DNA of 64,000 nt from CAIYTF01 sp963664845 (GTDB taxonomy: Bacteria > Bacteroidota > Ignavibacteria > Ignavibacteriales > Ignavibacteriaceae): positions 3,100,001 to 3,164,000 of the forward strand of contig OY761615.1 of the NCBI GenBank assembly GCA_963664845.1, in the 5' to 3' direction. How positions within the stretch are numbered: position 1 is the stretch's first letter; each line of letters begins with the position of its first letter. A program made the translations under genes and the position numbers. This document shows positions 27,505 to 36,942 of the stretch, one piece after another. The notes under the pieces are model-generated. The model saw only the letters and a program-made list of their open reading frames with translations. It was not told the DNA's origin and searched no databases.

Positions 27505-30500
27505 ATGAATAGAACCTTACTGCTCTTTTCTCTTTCGGCATTGTTGTTTCTGCTTGGTGGAATATCTCCGGCGCAGAATAGAAGATCGACAATACCTGTT
27601 TTCAACAGCGATATACGTATCAGCAAAGCCCTTCACCATTCCGGAAGCAATAAACTCTCTGGTGCAGGATATATGTTCGTGGATTTCGAAGATAATATTT
27701 TCCCTCCAACCGGATGGACAACCTCCTATACAGGGACAACACTTTACTGGTTACGGCAGACGTCGGTAAGTGCCTTTGGAATGGGATCTGCTTCTCTGAG
27801 GTTTGCATTTTATCTCGCCAGTGCCGGAACGGAACAAACAATACTCACCAACACGTTTGCCCCAACCGTTGCGGGCGACAGTTTGAAATTTGATCATGCA
27901 TATGCTACGTATACGGGCGGAGCAAATGATCAGCTCCTTATAGACTATTCAACTGATTCCGGCACGACCTGGAATCAGGTTGCGCTGCTTTTGGGTGGTT
28001 TGACCGGCGAGCTGGTCACTGCACCAGATCAATCGACGAGTTTTGCCCCAACTGCAAACCAATGGGCTTCAAAAGCTTTTGCACTTGTGCCGGGAACAAA
28101 TAAAATTCGCTTTACTGCGATAAGTGATTATGGCAATAATCTCTACCTGGATAATATCGCACTTGGCACTCCTCCTCCAAATGATATTGCTGTTGCACCT
28201 TTGACCTTTCCCTCATCATTAACTCCCGGAAATGTTGCTGTGACAGCCACCGTTAAAAATGCCGGAAGTGCAACTCAGGCTTCATTTGATGTGACCGCGG
28301 AAATAACCCCAGGCGGGTATTCATCCACGAAGACGGTTACAAATTTAGTTGCCGGCGCAACTGCGGTAGTTACATTTGATAACTGGTCGGCAGTCAAGGG
28401 TGACTATACTATTAAAGTGGCTTCAAAACTGTCCGGTGATGAAAACAGTGCTAACGATATAGCTACGGCCGCAGTTACCATCACAGAAGCCACCTGGAGC
28501 GCACTTGCTGCAACGCCAAATGCGTATTCACGGTCCTGTGCTGCATTAGTAACAAAAAATGGTTTGGATTACATTTATCAGTTCGGTGGCGGCTCGGCCA
28601 CACAGCTTACTTCTGTAGCTGTTTACAATGTTGCCGCCAATTCCTGGAGCACAACAGGATTAGCTGCAATTCCCAGTGCTGTAAGCTCAGCCACTGCAGT
28701 TCCGCTTGGTGACAGCACCATATATTTGTTCGGAGGTGAAAGCACTGCTGGTCTTGGGAAAACATTTAAATATAATTTTTACACCAATACCTGGTCAACG
28801 TTGGCCGCTATGCCAACTGCTGTTACTGATGCATTGGTGTTAAAATCCGGCGAGCTGGTTTATGTGATAGGTGGAAATAACGGAAACTTCGATACAACCA
28901 CCGGTTCATCACAATCAACTGTTCAGATATATAACAGTAAAACGGATAGCTATTCCACTGGAACGGCTCTCCCTTATGGTGTTGCCATGGCCGCGGGTGG
29001 ACTCGCAAACAATAAAATTATTGTTGCCGGTGGATGGGATACACAAAACGCCATCGACAGTGTACTTCTTGGTGCTATTAATGTTTCTGATCCTACGCAA
29101 ATTGCATGGACTGTCTCTCCAAAAAAATATCCTGCGGGTGCAATTGCCCGTGCCGCTGCTTATGTGGAAGGAGTTTCAGGCCCTAACCCCGGTGTTGCTT
29201 TTACCGGCGGCTTAATTGACGCTGCTGACCCAACTGGCAAAACATACGTATATGATTTCAACACGGACCTATGGCACAATGCCCCTGATCTGTCAGTGCC
29301 ACGTTCCAATATGAAGGCTGCCGGAAAGGGATCGCGAGAGGTATATGTTGTTGCCGGTTATAACGGTTCCAGCGGAGTTGGAAATCTCGATAAATTAACT
29401 CTGGAAGCTGATCCGACCGCAACACTTTCGCTTGGCTCTCCGATTGGTGGAGAGAACTGGGGAACCGGTACCAGGCAGACCATCAAGTGGACAGCTAATC
29501 TGGTGCCCAGTGTTAAAATTGAATACACGACCGACGGAGGAACTAACTGGCTGCCCGTTACAGTTGTTTCAAACACAAAATCAATTCTGACGAGCAAGAA
29601 TAGCCGGAATCACAAAAACGTTTCAGCAAAACTGCTTGGCGCGGGTTCGTATGTTTGGACCATTCCCAATACGCCATCAACAGCATGCAAAGTGCGCATA
29701 TCAGATGCTTCCAACCCTGCTGTGAACAGCGCAAGTCCTTCATCATTTACCATTGTTGAAGTTGCACCGGTCACCGTCATTTTTGAAGACCAGTTTGACA
29801 ATGACAACAGTGTTGAGGCTCTGGAAGCCCGTGGCTGGACGGTGTCTGATAATGATGGCGGCGGTGATACGCCGGCATTCGGACAGGGCGCAGTTGACGT
29901 TTTTTCTTCATATGACGGTCCCGATACGGGATATGTTGCATCGAACTATTATGGAGCCAATGGCACCCTCATAGACCAATGGCTGATCTCGCCTCCCGTT
30001 AAGGTTGCTGTTGGTGATTCTCTAACCTTCTGGCATCGTTCACCTGACGCCGATGATTATTCAGATTCGCTTTTTGTCCGCCTTTCTCCAACCGGAGATA
30101 AGGCTATTGCTTCCTTCACCCAGGAACTGGACCACTTCCGGACCTCAGTTGATGGTTGGGCCTATTGGAGTCAGCCGTTCACGCAGTCGGGAACGGTGCG
30201 TTTTGCCATTCAGTATTATATGGAAGACGGCGGTCCTGATGGAACAAATTCGGATTATGTGGGAATAGATGCACTTCGGGTAATAGGCGGTAAGACTGTT
30301 GATGTGAAGACATTTAATTCCACAAAGCCCAAAACGTTTGCATTGGAACAGAATTACCCCAACCCATTCAATCCTGTGACTGTTATTGGATATCAGGTGC
30401 CTGTTACCAGTCATGTAACGTTAACCATCTACAATGCTTTGGGCAAAGAGATTGCCACGCTTGTTAATCAGGAAAAACCAGCCGGGCAGTATAAGGCTTC

Positions 30501-30594
30501 GTTTAATGCAAGCAATCTGCCAAGCGGAATTTATTTCTACCGGATATGTGCGGGCAACTTCACAGCGGTTAAGAAACTGATGCTGGTAAAATAA
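27505..30594 (+). CDS. Secreted Kelch-like protein with type IX sorting tail
   Basis: The product is 1029 residues with a signal peptide (MNRTLLLFSLSALLFLLGG to about residue 23). It has an adhesive jelly-roll-like module at ~55-240 (FVDFEDNIFPPTGWTT, choice-of-anchor type) and a CARDB-like module at ~230-330 (DIAVAPLTFPSSLTPGNVAVTATVKNAG). A Kelch-type beta-propeller at ~330-640 follows (repeated Y-x-F-G-G, Y-N-x-x-x-N-x-W-S motifs), then a Ser/Asn-rich domain at ~650-750 and a second choice-of-anchor module at ~760-930. The sorting tail covers the last ~80 residues (LEQNYPNPFNPVTVIGYQ, YNALGKEIATLVN, LPSGIYFYRI, KKLMLVK). It is probably a surface or extracellular binding protein. No catalytic motif was seen. 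Confidence 0.85.
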   Translation: MNRTLLLFSLSALLFLLGGISPAQNRRSTIPVFNSDIRISKALHHSGSNKLSGAGYMFVDFEDNIFPPTGWTTSYTGTTLYWLRQTSVSAFGMGSASLRFAFYLASAGTEQTILTNTFAPTVAGDSLKFDHAYATYTGGANDQLLIDYSTDSGTTWNQVALLLGGLTGELVTAPDQSTSFAPTANQWASKAFALVPGTNKIRFTAISDYGNNLYLDNIALGTPPPNDIAVAPLTFPSSLTPGNVAVTATVKNAGSATQASFDVTAEITPGGYSSTKTVTNLVAGATAVVTFDNWSAVKGDYTIKVASKLSGDENSANDIATAAVTITEATWSALAATPNAYSRSCAALVTKNGLDYIYQFGGGSATQLTSVAVYNVAANSWSTTGLAAIPSAVSSATAVPLGDSTIYLFGGESTAGLGKTFKYNFYTNTWSTLAAMPTAVTDALVLKSGELVYVIGGNNGNFDTTTGSSQSTVQIYNSKTDSYSTGTALPYGVAMAAGGLANNKIIVAGGWDTQNAIDSVLLGAINVSDPTQIAWTVSPKKYPAGAIARAAAYVEGVSGPNPGVAFTGGLIDAADPTGKTYVYDFNTDLWHNAPDLSVPRSNMKAAGKGSREVYVVAGYNGSSGVGNLDKLTLEADPTATLSLGSPIGGENWGTGTRQTIKWTANLVPSVKIEYTTDGGTNWLPVTVVSNTKSILTSKNSRNHKNVSAKLLGAGSYVWTIPNTPSTACKVRISDASNPAVNSASPSSFTIVEVAPVTVIFEDQFDNDNSVEALEARGWTVSDNDGGGDTPAFGQGAVDVFSSYDGPDTGYVASNYYGANGTLIDQWLISPPVKVAVGDSLTFWHRSPDADDYSDSLFVRLSPTGDKAIASFTQELDHFRTSVDGWAYWSQPFTQSGTVRFAIQYYMEDGGPDGTNSDYVGIDALRVIGGKTVDVKTFNSTKPKTFALEQNYPNPFNPVTVIGYQVPVTSHVTLTIYNALGKEIATLVNQEKPAGQYKASFNASNLPSGIYFYRICAGNFTAVKKLMLVK

Positions 30595-30623
30595 AACCAG
30601 CATAATCCCCGTTTCTCTATATT

Positions 30624-30660
30624 GGCTATGCCCCGGATTTCTTCGGGGCATAGCCGTTTT
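30624..30660 (+). terminator. Intrinsic terminator
   Basis: GGCTATGCCCCG (30624-30635) and CGGGGCATAGCC (30644-30655) form a perfect 12-bp stem with an 8-base loop followed by GTTTT. It ends the Kelch-protein transcript and lies between convergent genes, so it may also stop the minus-strand nitroreductase transcript. Confidence 0.85.
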
Positions 30661-30679
30661 AAATAGACGGCTTTCAGTT

Positions 30680-31297
30680 TCACCAGTGATCTAAATGGAA
30701 TTTGTCCTTTAAATAGACTTTCTTTTGCGGGATCAATTTGGCATCCTCTGCTTTGCAGCCAAATGCTATCAGGGCTGCAAGTTCCAGATGTTCCGGAATA
30801 CCAAGCACCTCTTTAACTTTTACGTTCTTTTGCGGGATATAAGTGACACCACACAAGTCCTCGGCCGTGAGGGCAAGCAAAATGTTCTCAATGCAGCACC
30901 ACACCGACGCCAGACAATTCAGATCGTAGACCCGGTTTGCTGTTTCAACGGGTGTTTTTGGCTTAAACACCACTGCCAGCAATTCCGGAGCCCGTATCAA
31001 CATGCTCTTCTGTTTTGGGATGGCATCAAGATACATTTCTTTGGAGAGGGAATCATAAGCTGCCAGGCTCTGTTCGAATTGTGGCATATTATTGATGTCA
31101 GGAATGCCTTCTGCTTTAACAATGTTGAAGCGTGTTTCCTGATCTTTTATCAGAATAAAATCCCACTCGCGCAAATGATTGTAGGTCGGTGCGCTTAAAC
31201 CTGCCTGCAACACCCTGACAATTTTTTCCTTTGCTATAAGTGTATCGGCAAAAGTCCTTACCGTTCTTCTTTTTTCTGTTGTCTCGTAAAATTCCAT
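30680..31297 (-). CDS. Nitroreductase-family protein
   Basis: This 205-residue flavoprotein of the nitroreductase fold has the N-terminal FMN-binding signature (EKRRTVRTFAD, R-R-T-x-R), LSAPTYNHLREWDFILI as substrate/FMN segment, and CCIENILLALTAEDLCGVTYIPQ with the usual C-terminal G-x-P region (GIPEHLELAALIAFG). Family members use NAD(P)H to reduce nitro groups, quinones or enones. The natural substrate cannot be read from sequence. It is monocistronic, facing the Kelch gene across a terminator. Confidence 0.85.
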   Translation of the reverse strand: MEFYETTEKRRTVRTFADTLIAKEKIVRVLQAGLSAPTYNHLREWDFILIKDQETRFNIVKAEGIPDINNMPQFEQSLAAYDSLSKEMYLDAIPKQKSMLIRAPELLAVVFKPKTPVETANRVYDLNCLASVWCCIENILLALTAEDLCGVTYIPQKNVKVKEVLGIPEHLELAALIAFGCKAEDAKLIPQKKVYLKDKFHLDHW

Positions 31298-31692
31298 TTT
31301 GAATCTTTCTTTTAAAAGGAGGATTGCAGCTAAGAATAGGATAAACCCGGCTAACGCGCCTTTGCCTGGTCAACTTACACAGATGCTTTATGGAGCATCC
31401 ATCAGCAGCAACATTCGTAATCGCAATATCGTGAATTTACGTGTATTTAGAAATTCACCTCATGCTGCGAAACTCTGAAATATAACTCAGGGGGTAATCA
31501 AAAAAAGATCTTATACCAAATTCTTTGCGACCTTTGCGTGAAATTTCCCGGAGCTCTCTGCGTTTAATCTTCTCCGTCAAGGAAACTTCGTTTCCTAAAA
31601 AGTCCAACATTCGAAAATCATCGCTTGTGAAAGGTTGGTTATCAAAAAAAATCGTAATTTTGAGGACAAAATAATTTTGGGATTTTAGTCTT
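31298..31692. other. Intergenic region with short hairpins and repeat-like text
   Basis: There are small perfect hairpins GATGCT/AGCATC (31382-31399) and GGAAAC/GTTTCC (31581-31595). The stretch GCGACCTTTGCGTGAAATTT (about 31528) resembles a repeated intergenic sequence common in Bacteroidota. The promoter of the next gene lies at the right end. Confidence 0.4.
31635..31662 (+). promoter_or_regulatory. Bacteroidota-type promoter of the DUF362 gene
   Basis: A TTG at 31635-31637 is followed after 17 bases by TAATTTTG (31655-31662), matching TAnnTTTG. The start codon lies 31 bases after the box. Confidence 0.55.
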
Positions 31693-32850
31693 ATGCTTAC
31701 ACGCCGGTCATTTTTCAAGTTATTAGCCGCAATAGGGATTACTTCAACAGTTGTTCCTGCCAATTTGCGCGATCATTTTTCATCATTCCCCGCCGATGAA
31801 AAAACTGCCACCAATATTGCCGATGCATTGAAATATGCACGTGTTGCCACTTCAATGCCGGGGAAATTTCCCGGAAAAGTTTCGCAGGTGATCCATAACA
31901 AATGCGTTTCCAATGACGTGTTTGATCAACAGGCCGTTGATGACATGGTCAAATCGGCAATGCTTGGATTAACAGGTAAGAAGGATGTTTCCGAGGCCTG
32001 GCTTTCTTTTGTTTCACCAAATGAGATAATAGGACTAAAAGTAAATCCGGTTGCCGGGAAAGAACTTTCAACCAGCGTGGAGATTGTGCGCTCAATTATT
32101 TCACAACTCAAAGCGGCCGGTATTCCTGAAAAGAATATTGTCATCTGGGATCGTCGGGAGTTCGAACTGCCGGAAGCGGGATTCACCAAAGAAGCATTTC
32201 CCGGTATAAAGATAACCGGGACGGAATGCAAAGATGAAAAAGGCTCCTTCTATGATGCCGACGGAAAACTTTACGGTGAAGCGAGGATTGACAAGGAATG
32301 GTATTATAAAGCAGCGTGCACCGACAAGTATGACGCCGAGACGCTCCCTTACATGATCAACGAGGGTGAATATTCCTATTTCTCCCGCATAGTGACCAAA
32401 GAGGTTGACAAGATCATTAATATTCCGATACTTAAAAATGCCGGGTCATCCATCACGCTATGTCTGAAGAACCTTGCGTTTGGGGCAATAACCAACACCG
32501 GCAGATTACATAAGACACTATGGCATGAAACCTGTGCAGAAGTATGTGCCTTTCCGCCGCTTCGCGATAAGGTAGTGCTAAACATAGTTGACGGCATTAA
32601 AGGCTGTTTCAATGGTGGTCCGGGTGCCAATCCCCAGTTCATAACCTATTTCAATACGGTTCTTGCGGGCAGCGATCCCGTTGCTGTTGATCGTGTTGGT
32701 TATGATATCATACTCAAAAAGCGTATTGCGGAAAACATCCAAAAGGAAGATTCTGCAAAAGGAAAGAAGTTTATGGAACTTGCCGCCGGTTTTGGACTTG
32801 GTGAAGCAAACCTGGATAAGATCCAGTGGACGAAAGATGTTATCGGATAA
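31693..32850 (+). CDS. Tat-exported DUF362 protein
   Basis: This 385-residue protein has a twin-arginine signal (MLTRRSFFKLLAAIGITSTVVPA) and then a DUF362-type domain (VGLKVNPVAG-like segment at ~115, IVIWDRREFEL, IINIPILKNAGSSITLCLKNLAFG, VLNIVDGIKGCFNGGPGANPQ, LAGSDPVAVDRVGYDII). DUF362 proteins are often seen with iron-sulphur proteins, but no ferredoxin-type cysteine set is present here. The Tat signal implies export in folded state. It overlaps the next gene by 14 bases, so the two are probably a unit. Function is unknown. Confidence 0.82.
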   Translation: MLTRRSFFKLLAAIGITSTVVPANLRDHFSSFPADEKTATNIADALKYARVATSMPGKFPGKVSQVIHNKCVSNDVFDQQAVDDMVKSAMLGLTGKKDVSEAWLSFVSPNEIIGLKVNPVAGKELSTSVEIVRSIISQLKAAGIPEKNIVIWDRREFELPEAGFTKEAFPGIKITGTECKDEKGSFYDADGKLYGEARIDKEWYYKAACTDKYDAETLPYMINEGEYSYFSRIVTKEVDKIINIPILKNAGSSITLCLKNLAFGAITNTGRLHKTLWHETCAEVCAFPPLRDKVVLNIVDGIKGCFNGGPGANPQFITYFNTVLAGSDPVAVDRVGYDIILKKRIAENIQKEDSAKGKKFMELAAGFGLGEANLDKIQWTKDVIG

Positions 32851-33838
32851 GGTGAACTCCTCACGGTGGTTTGGGATCACAAAAAACAGTGATAATGCAA
32901 CCGGTGCCGGGAACGCGAATTCATTTGCGCTTGTTAACTCTAGTATACTCAATTTTTATGGATGGATAGTGATACGAATTGTTACGCTTCTCTTTGTGTT
33001 GTTAAACGGTTATGTCTTTTCTGCAGCTGATTCTCTCGGCGGATTACAAACCAATGATTTTCCTGAACTGAAAATTATGCATTCGGCCACCTACGACGGC
33101 AATAGTCTGTGGGGATATATTGATGGGGGTGCGGATCTTTATCTGGAATATGGTTTTGATTCTCTTCTGGTACAGGAAATTGTCTTGTCTGAAAAATCGT
33201 TCCGGGTTGAACTGTACCACATGAAATCGGCTGAAGCCGCTTACGGCATATATTCGGTAATGCATTTTAAGCCTGATGCATCGGACTCGCTGCCAGGGTG
33301 GAACTGCGTATCCCGTTACCAGGTGCAGTTTCCGCGAGGCAAGTGCTATGTGACAATAACCAATGACAGGGGGAGCAAAGAGGAACAGGAATTAGGTCTG
33401 CAAATTGCACAAGTGCTTTGGAAAAGGACAAACGATGCAGGGTTTGTTTTCCCCGAATTTTTCAACAATTCTCTTTTTGTTCAGTATCATAAAGCAATGA
33501 AATTCATGAATGGGAAACTGGGCGTTCAAAACGGATTTCAACAGTTTGAGAAATATTTGGAAGATTATACCGATTACTCATTATATGTCCTGCCACTGCA
33601 TGACAGTACAGTCGATGGCGAGGTTGCGTTGATCCGGTTTGCGAAGCCGAAAAACAGGACCGGCTTTTGCGAACAACTGGGAGTCCGGGAGAGCAAAGAA
33701 TTGCAACTGGTGAAGGATAAGAACGGTTTCAAGGCGATTAAGCAAATCAGTAACGGGGATCTGTTGTTGCTGGAATCGGCAAGAGAAGGTGCCGGCGTTG
33801 AAAGGGTTGTTGACGTGTTGAGGCAAATGAACAGGTAA
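32837..33838 (+). CDS. Exported protein of unknown function (DUF6599-like)
   Basis: The product is 333 residues from an ATG at 32837 that overlaps the stop region of the DUF362 gene. A hydrophobic segment near residues 40-62 (IVIRIVTLLFVLLNGYVFSAAD) looks like a signal or anchor, so the real start could be up to ~35 codons later. The rest (TYDGNSLWGYIDGGADLYLEYGF, AEAAYGIYSVMHF) resembles DUF6599 proteins, which often accompany DUF362 genes. I see no catalytic motif. Confidence 0.65.
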   Translation: MLSDKVNSSRWFGITKNSDNATGAGNANSFALVNSSILNFYGWIVIRIVTLLFVLLNGYVFSAADSLGGLQTNDFPELKIMHSATYDGNSLWGYIDGGADLYLEYGFDSLLVQEIVLSEKSFRVELYHMKSAEAAYGIYSVMHFKPDASDSLPGWNCVSRYQVQFPRGKCYVTITNDRGSKEEQELGLQIAQVLWKRTNDAGFVFPEFFNNSLFVQYHKAMKFMNGKLGVQNGFQQFEKYLEDYTDYSLYVLPLHDSTVDGEVALIRFAKPKNRTGFCEQLGVRESKELQLVKDKNGFKAIKQISNGDLLLLESAREGAGVERVVDVLRQMNR

Positions 33839-34301
33839 TCTCAATTGCCAGAAGGTCGTCTAAAAATCAAATTTCTATCCGTGGAAATCAGTTCAAATCC
33901 TTGTTGTGTTTCAGCATCTCATTCTTTTGGGAGTGGCTTCCAAGTCTTTTGCGAATGCCTCACCTACAATTGCCTTAACTCTTGACGTTACCGTTCCCTG
34001 ATGCGTCTACAGGCCCTTGCCCACTAACCGATGACTGTCACATGATGCATTGATCGTGAGACAGGCCAGACTTAAAATTCGTTTTTAGACGAAATCAGTT
34101 AGGTTGCTCCGAAGGTGGCTGCAGCATAAATCAGGAAAAGTCCTTTCGGTCCCGCCTGGAGCAAAGCAATCTCGCGATTAACGTCTGTAAACGAAGCTGT
34201 ATAAAGCAGAGTTCTGCGCCGAAAACATAATATGGCACCCGCTGAAGGGGTTCGCATTGTATGCTTTTTATTATGGGATTTCCATGCAGGGACTTAGTCT
34301 G
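33839..34301. other. Intergenic region, nothing recognised
   Basis: This region lies between the ends of two convergent genes. I see neither a gene nor a strong hairpin in it. Confidence 0.5.
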
Positions 34302-36149
34302 CTATTTGAGTATGGTCATCTTCCTGCTCATTGAGACATAGCCCGCAGTCAGTCTGTAGAAATATACCCCGCTCGAAAGATGGGATACATTAAAGTTTAC
34401 TGACCAGCTCCCAGCCGGTTTATTTTCGTTAACCAGAGTTGCTACCTCTTTCCCCAATGCGTTGTAAACTTTCAAAGTTACCAATCCGCTCATGGATGTT
34501 TGATAACTTATAGTAGTTGACGGGTTGAATGGGTTGGGATAATTTTGCTGCAGGGCGAAGCCTTTGCTTTCCAGATGCAGGGGCGCTGTCTTTTCTTCAA
34601 TCGCCGACACAAAATCGTTGGCGTTTGGACCAACATCATTTGCCGAAAGTGGAAGATTAGCGGGTTTATTTAGGGAAAATTCATCGGCTCCAATGTCTTT
34701 GGCGAGGCCGCGCAATGATCCGTTAATGTCATACTGTATATAACCAAATGTTCCCTGCGCCGCGTCAATTGCTGGGCTTGAAGCGCTCAGCCGCCAGATG
34801 CTGTCACGGAATTCAAGTTTGGGATCTGCGGTGGATATTTGTGCTTCAGTTGCCGTTATGCCAAGTACTGCTGATTCTTTCGGGAAGAATATATTCCCTG
34901 TGTACACCGGATTAAGCGGTGCGGTGAAGTAGGTGACCAAATTGTTTTTTGATCCGACAATAATGTTGTTTGCAATAATGGGGTTAACAACGGATTTGCC
35001 GTAATTGTCGTTGTTCGTAAAGCCGATTTCAATGTTGTGGAGGTTGTTAACCAGAGTGTTGAAGGCGAATACGGTGCGCAGCGGACGGCCATGGCTTGAC
35101 TGGCTCGTGCTGCCGGTGTCAACATCGCCATTGGTGATGGTGAGCGCAGCATCCCAACGTGTGCTGGTAAGGTTCTCGAAATAGTTATTGTATACCTTAT
35201 TGTCTGTTTTGTATACTCTTACCCCCCCGGTGCTGTCTTTACCATTCCCAAGAAAGAAGTTCCCATAGGCCACGCTTCTGGATGTTTGGCGAAAGCACAG
35301 TGTGCCCATGCAGCTTCTGAAGGTGTTAAAACGTACGGTGTCTTCATCGGTTTTAATCGAAACAAATTCGGGATCGCCGTCGCAGTCCTCAAACAAATTA
35401 TATTCCACAACAGTAAAGCTCGATTTACCCGAAAGAGAACTGACACCAATGCGAACGGTTTCAAGTTCATTGGCAATCCGGGGGCCTACGTTTCTAAAGT
35501 GGTTGTGATCTATTCTGTCATGTTGCGAAGGCTGAGTAGGGGTACCCTGAAAGCCATCAATGCGGACCATGTTACCCGAGAGGTTTTTGTTTTCGAAAAG
35601 GTTATGATCGATTCGGTTGTTGCCGCTTGCCGGTGCAGTTGCATTATACAGGTCCTGGATGATGATCCATGCCGAGCCAACTGTTTCTTTGAGAGCGAAG
35701 TGATTGCGTGTTATGCGAACATGGTTGCAGCTTTCTATTTTCACCGCAGTGCCGTCGGTACTGTTGAAGGTGAAACCTTCTATGGTGATATAGGCGGTGT
35801 TTTTCAGATCGAAGAACGATTTGTTTATCAATACCGCTCCGCCGCGTATCTTGGAGCGGATGAGAATAGGCAGTTCCGGTGTGCCCGGGACGGCAACGTT
35901 GATGTATGCATTAAGATCATACGTTCCGCTTTGTACATCGATAGTGTCACCGGGGGCAATAGCTGCTATAGCAGTCTTGAAAGCAGATGCGGTTGACACG
36001 GTAATAATTCTGCTGTATCCGGGGGTAGAAAAAAAGGCAAAGATGAGAAGAGCATACAAGATAGAATGCGTGTGCTGAAAACAAAAGATTTGCCTGTTGA
36101 GCAGGCCGATGGATTGTTGAGCTTTGGTTTTGGTTGCAATGGTTTTCAT
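34302..36149 (-). CDS. Secreted polysaccharide lyase family 6-like protein
   Basis: The product is 615 residues from the start at 36149, chosen because the upstream 27 codons do not look like a leader. A hydrophobic signal lies at ~28-45 (ILYALLIFAFFSTPGYS). The mature part begins IITVSTASAFKTAIAAIAPGDTIDVQSGTYDLN and is a right-handed parallel beta-helix of the chondroitinase B/alginate lyase (PL6) type, with repeated N-x-F/I rungs and RIDHNLFENK, VVEYNLFEDCDGDPE and IKTDEDTVRFNTF blocks. PL6 enzymes cleave alginate or dermatan sulphate by beta-elimination. The last ~80 residues are a type IX sorting tail (LQQNYPNPFNPSTTISYQ, YNALGKEVATLVNEN, SRKMTILK). It probably acts on external polysaccharides. 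The exact substrate is unknown. Confidence 0.85.
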   Translation of the reverse strand: MKTIATKTKAQQSIGLLNRQIFCFQHTHSILYALLIFAFFSTPGYSRIITVSTASAFKTAIAAIAPGDTIDVQSGTYDLNAYINVAVPGTPELPILIRSKIRGGAVLINKSFFDLKNTAYITIEGFTFNSTDGTAVKIESCNHVRITRNHFALKETVGSAWIIIQDLYNATAPASGNNRIDHNLFENKNLSGNMVRIDGFQGTPTQPSQHDRIDHNHFRNVGPRIANELETVRIGVSSLSGKSSFTVVEYNLFEDCDGDPEFVSIKTDEDTVRFNTFRSCMGTLCFRQTSRSVAYGNFFLGNGKDSTGGVRVYKTDNKVYNNYFENLTSTRWDAALTITNGDVDTGSTSQSSHGRPLRTVFAFNTLVNNLHNIEIGFTNNDNYGKSVVNPIIANNIIVGSKNNLVTYFTAPLNPVYTGNIFFPKESAVLGITATEAQISTADPKLEFRDSIWRLSASSPAIDAAQGTFGYIQYDINGSLRGLAKDIGADEFSLNKPANLPLSANDVGPNANDFVSAIEEKTAPLHLESKGFALQQNYPNPFNPSTTISYQTSMSGLVTLKVYNALGKEVATLVNENKPAGSWSVNFNVSHLSSGVYFYRLTAGYVSMSRKMTILK

Positions 36150-36849
36150 TATTTTGCAGAAACTTTCACTATTTATATAAAAGACATCATACATCAGACA
36201 TAATATATGTATTTCGGGGTGTAAAAGCAAGGAAATTGAGAAAAAGACCAGGTGGGAGGCAATGCATTGATAGGCATGAATGCATGAACCACCAGATATC
36301 GATCCATTGATCTGATAGGTCAGAGATGATTCAATTGGACAAATTAGTCATTCACGGGAAGACTAAACAGCGTTACGCTGTTTGCTGCCCGTGAGTTTTC
36401 TGATCGTTCTTTGCGAGGCTCTTTTTGTGAGGTGCCATGAGTTGAACGATCATGTTGCGAAAACTTATTTACTCATGCTACGCAATGAATTCAACTGAAT
36501 TGCCATGAGCTTCAGCTCGTGGATCATTCGCTCCCGTGAAATCGGCTTTAGCCACAAATCTTAGCTCTATTAGAGGCTAAAGCCTATATCCAGAGGAAAC
36601 ATCTATCCCACGACTTGAAAATCGCTGTTATTCAATCTCTGGTTTTGCGTAACATGAGTTACCTGGTGACATACTGCGGTCTTCAGATTCCGTTCGAAAA
36701 CGAGTAAAACCAAATGAATTGGCTGAAGCAAAAGCGACTGAGGTACCACATGAGGCGATTTTATTGGGTGCAAATGTATGGAAATTCCATTCAATGGTAT
36801 CCGCAAACAAACAAAATCCGCGTTTTTCGGGAAAAGCAAAAAAAGTTCT

Positions 36850-36880
36850 TGACTTTAATGTGCAGAAGATATAATTTTTG
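36850..36880 (+). promoter_or_regulatory. Promoter of the thiolase operon
   Basis: TTGACT (36850-36855) is followed by TATAAT (36871-36876) and then TTTTG, resembling both a sigma-70 -35/-10 pair (short spacer) and the TTG plus TAnnTTTG arrangement of Bacteroidota with one extra T. The operator-like site overlaps the expected transcription start. Confidence 0.5.
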
Positions 36881-36890
36881 GTGTTTCAAA

Positions 36891-36910
36891 CATTTGAAAA
36901 ATTTAAAACG
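36891..36910. promoter_or_regulatory. Operator-like palindrome, site 1
   Basis: CATTTGAAAAATTTAAAACG matches the palindrome at 38656-38675 in 17 of 20 positions. An adjoining perfect inverted repeat TTTCAAA-CA-TTTGAAA spans 36884-36899. It is probably a binding site of the GbsR/MarR protein encoded next. Confidence 0.65.
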
Positions 36911-36942
36911 TTAGATCATTCCATTTTAAAACGGATGCACTC

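Larger units (their letters stand above)
36150..36942. other. Intergenic region rich in hairpin repeats
   Basis: Hairpins: AAACAGCGT/ACGCTGTTT (36366-36384, perfect), CCATGAGCT/AGCTCGTGG (about 36503), and GGCTTTAGCC with GGCTAAAGCC (about 36544 and 36575). They look like copies of dispersed intergenic repeats and not like terminators. No gene is seen. The right end holds the promoter and operator of the thiolase gene. Confidence 0.5.

Noticed and set aside
35286..35996. Plus-strand frame of 236 codons
   Set aside because: It is antisense to the polysaccharide lyase gene, which has a signal peptide, beta-helix and sorting tail.
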